DNA of 64,000 bases, from the NCBI RefSeq assembly GCF_001638985.1, contig NW_017265146.1:1076783-1140782 (forward strand). The letters are read 5' to 3'. Every line of letters starts with the position of its first letter. Positions within the stretch are counted from its first letter, which is position 1. Source of the stretch: Phycomyces blakesleeanus NRRL 1555(-). Taxonomy: Eukaryota > Mucoromycota > Mucoromycetes > Mucorales > Phycomycetaceae. The translations under genes were made by a program, and so were the position numbers. This document shows, piece by piece, positions 37,050 through 48,779 of this stretch. The notes under the pieces are model-generated. The model did no database searches. It was not told the origin of the DNA and saw only the letters and a program-made list of their open reading frames with translations.

Positions 37050-37190
37050 GTAGGTTTTTTACAATATAAAGAAATGATGATAGTTGGTTTTTTATACGTG
37101 CTCAAAGTGATGAAACTAGGTTTTTTATACACACAAAAGCAATGAAACTAGGTTTTTTTACAATGGAAAAGAGAAACAAAGCATGGGTAG
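37050..37190. promoter_or_regulatory. CACTA-1 subterminal repeats, possible protein-binding sites
   Basis: A short motif recurs four times about 350-500 bp from the left end: GATTGTAGGTTTTTTACA, GATAGTTGGTTTTTTATAC, GAAACTAGGTTTTTTATAC and GAAACTAGGTTTTTTTACA. In plant En/Spm elements such subterminal repeats bind the TnpA accessory protein. That role here is inference. A related GTTTTTTTATCC lies near the right end (about 43,340). Confidence 0.5.
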
Positions 37191-37431
37191 ATTTTTATAA
37201 ACAAGCCTCTTTGGTTTGTTTATTTATTTTACTTTTATTTATTTATTTTTTGGAAAAACATTGGGTTATACATTTTTTGTTCAATTTTGTTTTATTTGAT
37301 AGGAAAATCTTTTCTAGATAAAAATCCTAATTTCGCGACAGTTTTGATACTATAGCTATTATAATCGCTAATACTTCTTGCTCGCTATATATAATTTAAA
37401 GCCTTCCGGGAGTAGACATGGAATACATACT

Positions 37432-37990
37432 TTAATAGCGGGAATGCTATTAAAAAATGATTAATAGAAAAGAAGAATTAATAAATGATTTAAATTGAAA
37501 TTTCTTCATAAATACTTACAAGGCGGAGAAGACTTGACATAAAATTGATATAAACATGTTCTTCAGAATTATCAAGACAATACCAGTAGTCTTTGAATAG
37601 AGATACATTCTAAAAATGAATAATTATTAATATTGTGCGTAGTAAAGGCGTATTTATTAAATATATTGTAGTTAACTTACCAAATATTACTGATTATACG
37701 TCTTCGTGCATAATATTAGACATAACTAATAAATCATAATAAAAATAAATATATATCTATGAGGAAGACAAAAGAATAATTTGAATTTTTTTTAAGAAAA
37801 AAACTTACCATCATGTTCGATTAAGAGATGATGAGACTCAATGGAAATGAGTAGCAATGGCTAGACAAACAATATGATGAGTAACAAAGATCTGTAAGAT
37901 AATGATATCTTACCTTGATATATCAGACAGAGTATAGTCAAACAAAGAGACACATATTTGGTATCGAGCTATAAAAGAAAGAAAGAAAAT
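37432..37990 (-). pseudogene. Possible third CACTA-1 gene, tiny exons, uncertain
   Basis: Several minus-strand segments are bounded by AG acceptors and GTAAG donors: about 37,916-37,970; 37,812-37,863 (PLLLISIESHHLLIEHD); 37,681-37,725; 37,520-37,609 (30 codons, NVSLFKDYWYCLDNSEEHVY then 10 more); and 37,432-37,446 ending in TAA. The 37,681-37,725 segment has stops in all frames, so the chain does not give one open frame as I read it. It lies where CACTA-2 has a better candidate. It could be a decayed gene or spliced non-coding RNA. Confidence 0.3.
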
Positions 37991-38384
37991 TGTAAGTGAA
38001 ATTGTAAAAACATAAGCAAAAGAGAAACAAAGAAAATATCAATAATAAATGTTGTTAAAAGAAAAAAAAAGGAAAAAAAAAAGACTTGTCTTAAAATCCA
38101 GTTTGACCCTGACAAAATGCGGGCTGTAAAAAGTAATACTCCAAAAGAAGATGACCACCGTCATCTTGAAATACTACTTTGTGCCTCATTGAGTTAGAAA
38201 AGAAGTTGTCTAAATGTGGATCAAGCGGTTGGGAGATGTGCTTAAATATCAAATGAAAGGTAGAGAGTTAATCTGCACCGCTTATCCTCTTTACTAGTAT
38301 GTGAATTTTAAATATGATATAACAAGTGTAGTGAATTGTACAATATTAGTTGAAAATTATTAATATTTATTTTATTAACAGAAA

Positions 38385-39657
38385 ATGACAAAGCGTATTC
38401 CTACTGCTCCCCGCCGACCCAACCTACGCATGAATGCTGTTCTTAATAGCACAATTGCAGGTGTTGTTGCTCCAATTGATACACCAACTCCAGAAGTAGC
38501 AGTTGACACAGCCCCTGAAGTTCAAGTCGCTGTGACCCCAATGGATCACGTCCTTACCTTGTTGGCAGCCAACAATGTGTCGATGCAATCCTTGCAAGAA
38601 AATGCAAAAGGAGTGACTGATGCAATAACTCATTTGAAGAATGGCCTGGATTTGTCCAACAAGACAAATGAATTTTTGAAGAACTCGGTCCTTCAGCTCA
38701 TGACTGAAAATGCTGAAATAAAAAAGGCAATGACCAGCCAAAATTCCGTGATGCCTTCTGCTGTACCAGCGGATTCTTCTTCTTCCATGGATGATGATCT
38801 TGACCTTGGAGCGAAACATCATCCCTTGATTTCTGTAAGTAAATTGATAATAATAACATTACTGATTAATATATCTAATACTGTTTTTATAGCAACTTAT
38901 CAATAGTTACATCAAGAAACCGAACTTTGTTAGCACAGACCCGCTCAAAGTTGCTGAGAATAATAATAGATCAGCATGGTCAATGACTGGCACGTATGGC
39001 GACAAGTACAACAAGACACTTGCACTGGCTCTCTTCAAGTACCTGAGACCTCAAAGATGTTGCACAAATGTGTCAAAGAGTGTCATTATGAATATAATAA
39101 AGAATCACTACCAAAATCAAGTGCGAGTCTTCCGGACCTCAGCAGAGAAGATTATGGTTAGAAATAAAGCTGGAAGAAGACGCAACAGAAAGAAGACCGT
39201 AAGTTTTAAAATAAAGTTAATTTACTATTGATTTAATGTTTTAATACAATACTCTTTGGTAGCTTCTTGACCGTCGTATTATCACGTACCAGACATACAC
39301 AGAGGCTATTCATGAGGGCATGAATCGATATGATTGCGGAAATATTCTTTCTATTGACGTGATGTCTGATGGCGAGTCGGATGGAGATAACAAAGTGCGG
39401 GCATATCGTCCCAGCTGGAGAACTGATGAGGTAATGTTAAACATCTATTTATGTTTTAAAGAAAATAATAATACTTTATTAATACTGTTTATTCTTTAAA
39501 CCAGCTCCAGACGTTTATTAGTACTATTGATGAACTTACTGTTATCCGTTTGAAGAAAAATTCAGAAAGCTTGAAAAAGCGCATCCCTTATGAGAAAGAA
39601 GTGAGCATTCCCGAGAATTTGGCAGTCACTTTACCAGATTGGTGCTTTTCAAAATAA
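38385..39657 (+). CDS. CACTA-1 accessory protein, 358 aa, four exons
   Basis: Exons 38385-38834, 38893-39198, 39263-39430 and 39505-39657, all phase 0, sum to 1077 bp. An AG acceptor just before the ATG suggests a further 5' UTR intron. The N-terminal third is Ala/Pro/Val-rich, then a coiled-coil-like stretch (near 50-125), then DDDLDLGAK. Exon 2 (102 codons) ends in a basic patch (NKAGRRRNRKKT). Exon 3 holds an acidic SDGESDGD and ends WRTDE. I do not recognise the family by name. It matches the CACTA-2 counterpart in exon number, phases and exon 2 length. A DNA-binding partner of the transposase, analogous in position to En/Spm TnpA, is the leading guess. It converges on the transposase gene with about 200 bp between stops. 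Confidence 0.8.
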
Positions 39658-39864
39658 ATCATTTTTTTCTTGCCAACTATTTTAGAGTCTTTTTTCTACT
39701 TGTTTATGTTTACGGATTAGCATGATGTATACAGATGCATGTATAGCATGCCAAGTACAAACAAAAATTTATAGAAATAATAAAAAATAAACGTGCAGCT
39801 ATATATATTAGTCTGTATTAATTAATATTTCTTTTTTATACGTGTTTTATTTTTGTATTTGAAT

Positions 39865-42800
39865 CTAAATATATATTTTTCGTGGCAAAGGAACTACACA
39901 CATCTGAACTTCGCCTTCTAGACCAAGGTGCTCGCCTACTGCGACTGGATAGCAGATTCTATGCACTGGGAGAATGCTGTTCATGCTGTCATCTTCGAAC
40001 CCCACCTCATTCACCTCAACTCCTTCTCCTGCTCTGGGCTGAAGTAAAACTTCCTTGTACCATCGTACATATGCAAATACATGCTGGCTCGCATGACCAG
40101 CAAACGAGTTTACAGCAGTATTGACAAAGAGGTACTGAATTTGGCCCGCGTATGGCTTGGTACTTCTACCATCACTTGTCTCAAACAAGGCTTGCATGAA
40201 CGACCCACGCTGATTCTTCGTTTTGCTCTTGTAGATTTGCCCAAGAAGATTGATTGATTCAAACTTCTGTATCCGATTGTTAACAAAATTATCGGAATGA
40301 CCAGCCTGACGATAATGAACAAGAGTTTGATCATCGTATGTCTCGCGATAGTATTCCAACAAATGCTCATACTCGGATTCATCCATGGAAATCTCCCCCT
40401 TTAGAGCTAAAGGAAGTGCGGAAGGGGGCAAAGGCTCGTTTCCCTTGACGATATCAAAGTTGATCTCAGGAGAATCAAGAAAAGCATTGATATCGAATTG
40501 GATTGAGGTGGCAGTGGAAGTGGAAGTGGCTATGGAATTGGCAGTGGATGCAGTGAGCTCAAGGATGATCGCCGAATGCTCAGGTCGAATTATTGGCAAA
40601 GTTTGGCGAATAAGATCTCCCTGGTATGCTTCTTCAAGATACTTCTTCATATAGGTTCCCTCAAACCCGTCTTTTCTATTTGTCGCATAGTTTTTCAAGA
40701 TACCATTGCATCTTTCGAAACTAAAAAGCCAATAGCCATAAACCGGGCCAAAGTTCAGTACAGTCTCTCGCAGATGAAGATGGAGATGCATGTTTGGCGA
40801 AAGGAATGGGGCTTTATACAACTTCTCGCACTCTCTGCAGAAAGCCTCCAAAGATTGATGGGCTTCATCAAGGTGAGCCATGGATATGCTTGGCATTGAG
40901 AGGTACTGGCATGCATTGACAAACGTTGTCCAGTTACCGAGATGAGCTTCAGGTAGACGACCACGCAGGAGAACAGGAGAGTACACCAAGCACCAAGACT
41001 TCCACTCGTCGGCCTTCATGAATGGGAAGCCACGCCCGATCTTTGTCCCTAATGGCGTGTAGTCCTCTGGCAGTACAAGCTTGTCAGCATCCAACTGCAT
41101 TTCGGCCAAGTGTGCATCTGTGATGAGACCTGAAGATCTCCATTTCTCCATTATCCTCTTTGCTGTTCCGAGGTACAGGTTGTGCATCGGATCGATGACA
41201 GTGCACTCCACGAGGTTAAAGTAAACCAGGTCATGCAATTCTGACCATCGGACACCATTTTCCCTCTCCAATCTCTTTCTCTGTGCATCACTGCTGGCCA
41301 TTCTCCACAACTCAGCATCACGGCGGTTTTCGGCATCAGTGCGAGGCACCCACTCAGAAAACACGAACCCAGAGTAGTCCACAGCATTGGAGTCTGGAAG
41401 GCGAGGGAACTGTCGGTTGCACTTATTGCATGCACATGTGCTTGAATGAGAGGTGAACCCACAAGTCTTACGGGCAGCAGGAATGTCGCAGGCAACAAGA
41501 AGAAGGGCAGCACGGACAAGAGCACCAGATGGGCACTGTACGGTAGGCATCACCACACCGCCATACAACTGGTTGAGTTCCGCGACAAGGGGACGGAGGT
41601 AGTGATTGATCTCACTTGTCTTTGCTTCCTTGGGCCCTGGCATGAGACCAACGAGAACAACATTCTCCTTCTTGTACCGTTCCGATCTTGGCAAGTTGTT
41701 GATGCAAAGGTATATCGCACCACAGGAGTAAGTGACCCCATCGAAAGGTTGAAACCAATCGATGTTCATGGTAAGCATTATGGAGCGCTCATGATTCACA
41801 AACGGTAAACCATTGCTATCCTTCAGACTGTTCCACTTCGTACCGTCGTAAATGTCAAACATCATGCCTGGAACTTGCACTCTGATTCTCCAATGGTTGA
41901 TGGTGTCTTCGAATCCAGGGCGGCAAAAAAGGATAGACAATGTTTTGATTATGGAGTTATACATGTAGATCTTTTTGGGGATAGTCAAGGCTCTTGATGT
42001 TGCAAAGAAAAGAGCGTTTCCACATTCTCTACCAGAGAGTCTCTCGAAATTACAGCACTCTGGAACAACATCGGACTCTTCGTATACTTTGTTACAATCG
42101 CCACATGCAACAAACCGCTGGACACCTCGAGTCACGTCGCTGAGACCGGTCATAGAGTTGACACCGCTTATACTGAGGGGAAGACGGAAAGACTGTCCAA
42201 AGTGTGCCAATACTTCGTTAAGAAACTTTAACAGAACAGCACCACCAGAATTGACAACATATTTGGATATGAAGAAGGCAGCAAAAGAAGCAATGAAAGC
42301 ATGAGTAGGATCGACTGGCATATTGGATGAAGAAAAGTGCTCTATTTGAAAAAAAAATCAATACTTGTTGACTTTATTGATTTATATGTGCTTTTTGTAC
42401 TAACCTCTAACATCATCAGATTCATCGTCAGAAATATCCAAAATGGTTGCTTCAATGACACCCTCATCTTCGCTTTCAGAATCAAACAAGGAATCAATGC
42501 CAAAAAGAGGTAAGTCTTCGGCTGTTTTGTTAGGTAAAAAAGAATCAAATTATTAGATATTATAAATGATTATAAAACTTTAATAAAAATACTATGCATA
42601 CCTTCAACTTGATCTTCGGCATCAACATTGTATTCAAAGTCAATCTCCATGTCATTGTCATTCGACATTACTTCTATAACTGAGGCTATATTATATGAAA
42701 ATAAATATTTAATTAAAATTGTCTCAATAATAATTTTCTTAAATTTGAACTTACAAGAAGATCCTGACTGATATTGTCTCACGATATCCTGTTGTGCATG

Positions 42801-42896
42801 TCTTCTGAGTGTTTGGGTAGACACCAAAACAAATCCCATGCTATTGGAAGAGCATTTAGAGCACTTGCATTCTGAATTGTTGTTGTTGTTTGACAT
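39865..42896 (-). CDS. CACTA-1 transposase, Tnp2 family, 939 aa, four exons
   Basis: Exons 42755-42896, 42602-42685, 42405-42521 and 39865-42341 sum to 2820 bp, with all introns GT-AG and in phase 1. The N-terminus has a Cys/His cluster (CKCSKC, then TLRRH). An acidic linker follows (SESEDEG, DDESDD; about residues 50-115). The Tnp2 core shows NIDWFQPFDG (near 307), GAIYLCINNLPRSER, LVGLMPGPKE, CDIPAARKT (near 399), a CxC and CxxC cluster (CACNKC) and VIDPMHNLYLGT (near 496). A GPVYGYWLFSFERCNG block lies further on. Cutting and joining of CACTG ends is the expected reaction. Which acids are catalytic cannot be fixed here. The gene is fully open, unlike nearly every other transposase in the window. 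Confidence 0.93.
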
Positions 42897-43489
42897 ATTG
42901 TGTGCGTGTGTTTTATTTTTTAAGTCTTTAGAATTGACAAGAATAGAAAATTGTTCAGGAACACAATTTAATATATATCTTTCCAAATTATACCAGCTTC
43001 CAAAATGACATAGTTTATTCCGGTTGTTAAAATGGGCAGTTCTCTAAACAGTAATTGATTGCCTCATTCTAAAATACAATAATACACGCTTTTGTTAAAA
43101 CATGTCGTCATGTACATTTTATTGGCTGTAGAGCATATACAACAAAAATATTTGTAGTAATATCACGACCATTAACCTCATCATACTTATAAATAAATAT
43201 TACAACAATAAAAAGCTTTATTATCTCACTCAAAAGATATCATTTGGTTTAAGTTTCCTACAACTATTGACTCTGCGACATGGCTACAAGTCCCAAAAAG
43301 AAATCTCGCAGACATTTTTTACAAAAAAGAGTAAACTCGTTTTTTTATCCAATAAAACAGACCGAGCATTATCATCGCCGTCGAAAATAAAAAAGACAAA
43401 AGTGATGGAAATTTAAGCTACCACTCCACAAATAATAGTACCCTACGCCATAGATGAAATTACCCTATTTTTCCAGTGTAGGTCGTTGC

Positions 43490-44021
43490 TGTTGTGGTGG
43501 TTGAAGTTGAAGAAGTTTTTAAGAGGAAGAATTGAAGATTTGAGATTAGGAATGAAGATTTGTGAGAACTTGTGTAGGTTTTGTTTATTGAGAAAGATTT
43601 TGTATCAAAGTTTGACGAGGTTCCTACACTGAACTACTACTGCTATTTATATTGTTTTGGATTAGGAAAATTATATGACTGGGGTCAGGTAATCGATCCT
43701 ATCTGAGCCTTAATCAGAGCAACGTGATCTTGGGATAATTAATGTATGATTAATTATATAAATGTGTGTAGTCCCAATGAAGTATTAACATCGAAAGTAA
43801 ATGTGTTTATGAGTTATAATTATGCTTATAATAATCCACTGATGTATCCCATATTATGGTGATATCATCATATGAAATATAATCACTATCATGCATGCCA
43901 AACCTGTGTGTTAAATAATAAAGTAATCGGTAGACACCTTTGACTGGAATAGCTGAGGCCTTATATTATTTCCTTAAGACTTATTCTCAATTACAGCAGT
44001 AGTCAATACTCATTTACAACA
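43490..44021 (-). mobile_element. Solo LTR, 532 bp, with GTTGC target duplication
   Basis: Reverse-complement copy of the solo LTR at 24,098-24,629, the same length and nearly identical. It starts TGTTGTGGTGG and ends TTTACAACA. GTTGC flanks it at 43,485-43,489 and 44,022-44,026. Only six bases lie between the CACTA-1 TAG duplication and the GTTGC duplication, so two insertions hit almost the same spot of the dead Tnp2-like gene. Confidence 0.93.
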
Positions 44022-44026
44022 GTTGC

Positions 44027-44519
44027 CTGGACTTGGACTTTCAAAGGGGCTGGTGTCCTCATCCATCTTGATAATACTTTCACCGGCATTGAGTTCAATC
44101 TCGCAAACATTATCATCACCATCACTGTTCATGTCGTCAACATTGCTGCTGTTGTCATCCTCCAAATCGGATTTAACATGTAGGTCTTCGTTAACGGAAT
44201 CGTCATTGTGATCAGAGGTGGCTGGCTCGGCAGTGTTTGTGGTCTGTCTTTCTGACACTAGGCTTCTATCGGCATATTGAGGGCTAATATCGTTAGCAAT
44301 ATGAGTTGCTAACTTATGATATTTGGTAAGGTGGCGTCATAGATTCCATACGCAATCGAAATCTTTTCCACAAAGTGAGCAGGTCTTTCTGATATCGTCA
44401 AAGACAAAATTGTGTTGACCTGGTCCTTTGGGAGCAGAAACTACCACCCTAGAATTTTTTGGGTAATTAATAATATGCTGCATCACAGAGCTTTCGTGAT
44501 GTAATGTATTGTCTAACAT
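44027..44519 (-). pseudogene. N-terminal C2H2 zinc-finger fragment of the split Tnp2-like pseudogene
   Basis: The frame from 44,519 shows CSLCGKDFDCVW, then TGA at 44,337, then RHLTKYH. This is a C2H2 finger of the BED or transposase type with a stop in the middle. An acidic Asp/Asn-rich linker follows (DDNSSNVDDMNSDGDD) and ends SPFESPSPG at the solo LTR. The body of the gene is probably 34,248-36,541. Zinc finger, acidic linker, then transposase is the order in the two intact genes as well. The link across 7.3 kb of insertions is an inference from strand, order and flanks. Confidence 0.5.
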
Positions 44520-45860
44520 GATAAAAGAGTATAGACGACCACCATATATTTATTTATTTCTGCATCTTGAAACAACAAGTCGATTTCTTTCAGGAACCAA
44601 TGAAAAGTATTATTCATGTAACCAGTAATAAGCGTATAATGGTCTTCAAAAACCAATGAAATTCATTAATTTGTTACAGTTTAGCTTGACACAAAAAATA
44701 AACATTGAGTGCCTTTTTTTGTTTCATACAACTTTTTTCATTTTTTTAAAGATCAGGTAACAAATAGCACTTGATCTTGCTACTCACTAGCTAATTATAC
44801 TACAGATCAACTCTGATCCTCTCACATGATTAAGATCTTAAAAGATATTGCTAATGATGTGATTCTATTACGAGTTCTGATTAATAAAATCTAATTGAAG
44901 TATAATAGGGCATGTGAATTCTTGACATAAAGAGGTATGTAGAGAATCTTGTTTGTATACTGATTTTATCCATACTAACATAAAGATATGTCTTCTTTTT
45001 TTTTGCTTTGTTTTTTTTTGTTTTTGTTTTGTTTTAGATTCAATTAATATATAGTAAGTCATCTAAAACATAGTAATCTTCATCAAAAGTCCATGTACTA
45101 ATGACCTTTCTTTTTTTTGCAGGTTTGACATTTTTGCTCGGATTTGAAACTTGTTCTTCCAATAGCTTCTTTGCTTTTATTTTAAAAGCATTAATATGGT
45201 TTTTGCTTTCAAACATGCAATTGGGTTTTTCAAAATTCTACTCGCTTTTGTTTCTGGAAACATTTTCAGAATAGCTATTAAATATTTCTAGCTGCTAGTG
45301 CAAGCATACCTACTCTACAGTAGCAGCTACTGCAGGGTAGGTATGGGAAGCCTAAAATTATCTACCCCCAATATTTTCAACCCATAAAAATAAATAAAAT
45401 CGTATTTTACCAGCCAATTTTTTTTTGCAATCCCATTTATCAATTTTGCGATTCTTTCGGATCTGAAACTTCAATGAAAAAGCTATTCCCAAAATAGTAA
45501 CATAAACTCACGGGCTGAATTACAAAATTGTTACACAAAAAAATCTGCCGTGGTGAAATATAATAGGGAGTTTCATTATCTCTTTGGATAGAAATTCAGA
45601 TTATGATTCGTAAAGTGGGGTTTTCAATGGTAAAATGATTGGCTTAGAAGAACCTGAGTAGAATTAAGATGTGTAGATTTAATCTGAGGAAAAAAGCTTT
45701 TGGGTTGAAATTGAGAATTGCTCATTTTGACATCTTGAAATACTTAAAGCAAGAATTTGTCAATTTATTCGTCTGCCTTACATATTTCTACTTTATATAC
45801 AAACTTTAATAAGCAAAATTCCCAGTATAAGTGATAGATATTAATATAATCGTACATAAT
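44520..45860. other. A+T-rich spacer with partial copies of a TIR element end
   Basis: No gene. Near 45,565 the sequence AATAGGGAGTTTCATTATCT resembles the end of the 45,861-46,354 element, and GATTGGCTTAGAAG follows about 70 bp later, as GATTGGCTGTAAC does in the full element. This suggests an older, eroded copy. A short palindrome-like CTACAGTAGCAGCTACTGCAGGGTAG lies at 45,313-45,340, with its repeat units overlapping. Confidence 0.4.
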
Positions 45861-46354
45861 AGGGGGTTTCACCAGTTTTGAATGTTGACTGTTGGATATA
45901 GTGGTAGTTTAATTTGGAAAATGATTGGCTGTAACAAATCTTCAAAAAATGAAAAATGAGCATCCTAGCATCTAAAAAAATAGTTTGATACTCTAGATGT
46001 CGTGACTTAGCCAAAATTTTGTAAATTTTGTACTTTATGTACGATTGATGGCGAAGTTCATATAGAAGCAAAGTCAAAAATAAAACATAAATAATCTATA
46101 TAAAAGTAGTTATCTTGATACTAAATTATAGAAGTCTAACTTACTTGTGAGGAATTTGGGCATAGGCACTATATTTATGGGTACTCTAATCAAGTGTATT
46201 GTACATATGAATTTTGACATATATAAGAAAAAACATATCAACCAAGGGTCATTAGGGGGTTTTACCAGTCTTTTTTTGGTACTTATTATTATTGGCTGGT
46301 GCTTAAACTACTGCTATATCCAACAGTCAACATCCAAAGCTAGTGAAACCCCCT
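45861..46354. repeat. Non-autonomous TIR element, about 494 bp
   Basis: The left end is AGGGGGTTTCACCAGTTTTG and the right end, in reverse complement, is AGGGGGTTTCACTAGCTTTG. Pairing continues through TGTTGACTGTTGGATATAG for about 52 bp with few mismatches. TA lies beside both ends, so the true ends may be GGGGG with a TA target duplication. An internal copy of the end (ATTAGGGGGTTTTACCAG) sits near 46,250, so a second, nested or rearranged element is possible. No coding capacity. Confidence 0.7.
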
Positions 46355-46550
46355 AATAAAATATCAGGTACAAGAATAAGATGTTTAATTATTATTCTTC
46401 ATTTGCCAGAGACTCTAGCTGTGTTACCATCAATTTTTTATTGAGACAAAAATTTTAAATAAAAGCTTGCTATTGCTATAATACTATTCTTTATCATCTC
46501 TTCTTTCGCTCCTGGTATTCAACCACTCAACTTTATCAAAGATCCAAGTT

Positions 46551-47428
46551 ATGACAAATGATATTCATGACACTTTACAAGCTCTCCTTGCCCGCATGGA
46601 AGCTTTGGAAGCACGCTCTGCTGCTCCTCCTGTGGTGCTTGATGGTTCTTCTGCTGATGAAGACGACACAATGCTACCTACCTGCCATATTGTCAAACGA
46701 CCTATCGCATCTGATCTCACTCCCTTCCACAAACTTATTAAAGCCATTCCCGGGATGGAGCACGACTTCTTCAGGCAACCCTTGGACGAAGCCTCTCGCC
46801 ACCGATTCCTCCTTAACTGCCCACGAAATGTACTTCGTCAGTACCAAGCCCCTGTTCTCAACTACAGTGGTGTGGGACCTCACACCAAACATACTGATGC
46901 CCAACTCGCTGATATTCAGTTCTGCCTATCTGGTCTCACCCGTCCCATTGACCTGTTTGCACATGATGTGCTTGTGGAAGGATCTATCCAGATTACACAG
47001 GCGTTGGGTTTTGCCAACACTATACATGAATTACTATCAGACCTTGTCTCTGTTGTCACCCAGATGCGTAGTGATAATATCTGCTGAGATGGCAATCTAC
47101 CTATCACACCAATTGTCACCAACTCTGCCTTGGAGCCCAAACCACTTCTCAACTCTCAACAAATTGTGGAACAATCTAAGCTCCAGCGTGCTTTGCACAA
47201 TGCCGCACGACCTTTTTGAATGAGAAAGGAAAAACGCACCAGCAAATCTAACCAGACCAACAAACCCACTCAATCTGATCAGACTTCTGCTATCACAGTC
47301 CCATCTTACCAGCAATCTTCCCATCCCCACGACTTGAAGAAGGTTTTTCACAGTCGCCCACAGCTGTCCAAGTCTCAGACAACCAATACACCACAGTAGG
47401 TGAGCGCCTTCAACTACACTCAAGTGTA
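46551..47428 (+). pseudogene. DIRS gag-like protein, decayed
   Basis: Starts MTNDIHDTLQALLARMEALE. A coiled-coil-like start and an acidic DGSSADEDD are followed by a conserved-looking region up to QMRSDNIC, where TGA falls at 47,085. The same frame continues (DGNLPITPIVTN) to further stops near 47,217 and 47,398. The Tc1/mariner element interrupts the sequence at 47,429. I assign it as gag from its position before a DIRS RT; the protein has no diagnostic motif. Confidence 0.65.
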
Positions 47429-48779
47429 ATAGGTCATTGGACGGTCTTCTAATTTTCAAAATTATTTTTCAAGCATATTATAGACGATATTTTCTTTTCA
47501 ATAATGTTGATAATAAAATGTGCTCAGAATAAAGCAAAACTTAGAGAAAACATAGTTTATTATATATATATTTAAGAGAAAAGATATGAGCTCTAGTAAT
47601 GAGTTGTGTCACCACCTCTCTCGATTACTTCTTTAAGCCTATCTGGCATACTGGTTACCAAAGTTTCCAGAACTTGAAGTGGTATCTCCAACCATGTCTT
47701 GTAGATTATCACTTCAAGTTCTTTCACATTGGTTATTTGTACTCTATTCTTGCGAAGTTTCCTCGCAAGATGAGCCCAAATATACTCAATAAGATTAAGA
47801 TCTGGGCTCTGGGCAGCCCAAAAATCAAAGCTATCTATTAGACACCTCTCTTTTTTATACCATGTGGCTTAAGCGTCTGTGTGGTATGGTGCACCATCCT
47901 CTTGGAACAAAAACTGTTTGTTATTATCCCTGGACAGTTTCTTGTATCAGGGAAGAAAGTACTGAGCCAAACAGTCCATGTACTTGTCTTGATCGATATT
48001 TCCTTTCAATGTTACCAAGGGGCCAAGACCCCCACCCCAGAAACAACCCCAAATCATGACGGAACCCTTACCAAACTTGTATGTTTGAACAATATGGTTC
48101 TTGTCAAACCTCTCGCCAGTCTTTCTGATGACTCTGACTCTTCCATTTTTGTCAACTACCATGAATCTGGACTCGTTTGACCAGACAACTGACTTCCACT
48201 GCTCAACAGTCTAATTCACATTGTCAAGACACCATTTTAGCTTGTTTTCCTTCTGTTTCTTGGTCAACCCTGGCTTGCGAGCTGCTGAGTGAGAACTAAA
48301 GCCAAGAAGTTCCATGTTCTTACGGAATGTAGTCATGCAGATAGAGATTCCCACATCGACTAATCTCTGATGCTGAGCCGCAATTGACACAAATGGCTCA
48401 CTACGAAATGAGCACACCATTGCAGATTGTGTTCTCTTTGTAACCTTTGGTTCCCTTCCTAGATGGGTCAAGGGCTTGGAAACACCTTTATCTCTGAAGG
48501 CTTTCACTACATTTCCAACAGTGCTCTTCAGAATGTCAAGGGCTTTAGAGATTTCTCCATATGTAGCGTCCTTCTCCCATTGACCTATAATTCGGCCCCT
48601 AATGAACACATCTAGTTCTTGTCTTTTGGGTTTTGTGATGCTTGAAGTTGGTGGAGTCATTTTGTGCTTTTCTTTTATTTGTTTAAGAGTTTTTAGTGGT
48701 TTTACAAAGAAAAGAGTATTTTGATAACGCATAAAAAAAATCAAAAAATCAAAAAATCTGTGACCGTCTAATGACCTAT
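47429..48779 (-). mobile_element. Tc1/mariner element, 1,351 bp
   Basis: Terminal inverted repeats ATAGGTCATTGGACGGTC (left) and ATAGGTCATTAGACGGTC (right, reverse complement) are flanked by TA at 47,427-47,428 and 48,780-48,781. It encodes one transposase on the minus strand. Removing it rejoins DIRS coding sequence. Confidence 0.92.
47593..48660 (-). pseudogene. Tc1/mariner transposase, inactivated
   Basis: One frame from the ATG at 48,660 (MTPPTSSITKPKRQELD) to TAG at 47,593, about 355 codons, typical for Tc1. A helix-turn-helix N-terminus (GEISKALDILKSTVGNVV) precedes the DDE core. The first catalytic position reads WSNES, so Asn (AAC) stands where Tc1 proteins have Asp. The second reads FQEDGAPYHT and the third SPDLNLIEYIW. 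In-frame stops are TAG at 48,211, TGA at 47,947 and TAA near 47,872. Not functional. Confidence 0.9.

Larger units (their letters stand above)
36694..43478. mobile_element. CACTA-1: complete CACTA/Tnp2 DNA transposon, 6,785 bp
   Basis: 27-bp perfect terminal inverted repeats: CACTGGAAAAATAGGGTAAT at 36,694, with its reverse complement ending at 43,478. A 3-bp target duplication TAG lies at 36,691-36,693 and 43,479-43,481. It contains an intact four-exon accessory gene (plus strand) converging on an intact four-exon Tnp2 transposase gene (minus strand), with subterminal repeats at the left. It sits inside the dead Tnp2-like gene. The same layout and almost the same length occur in CACTA-2. Confidence 0.95.
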
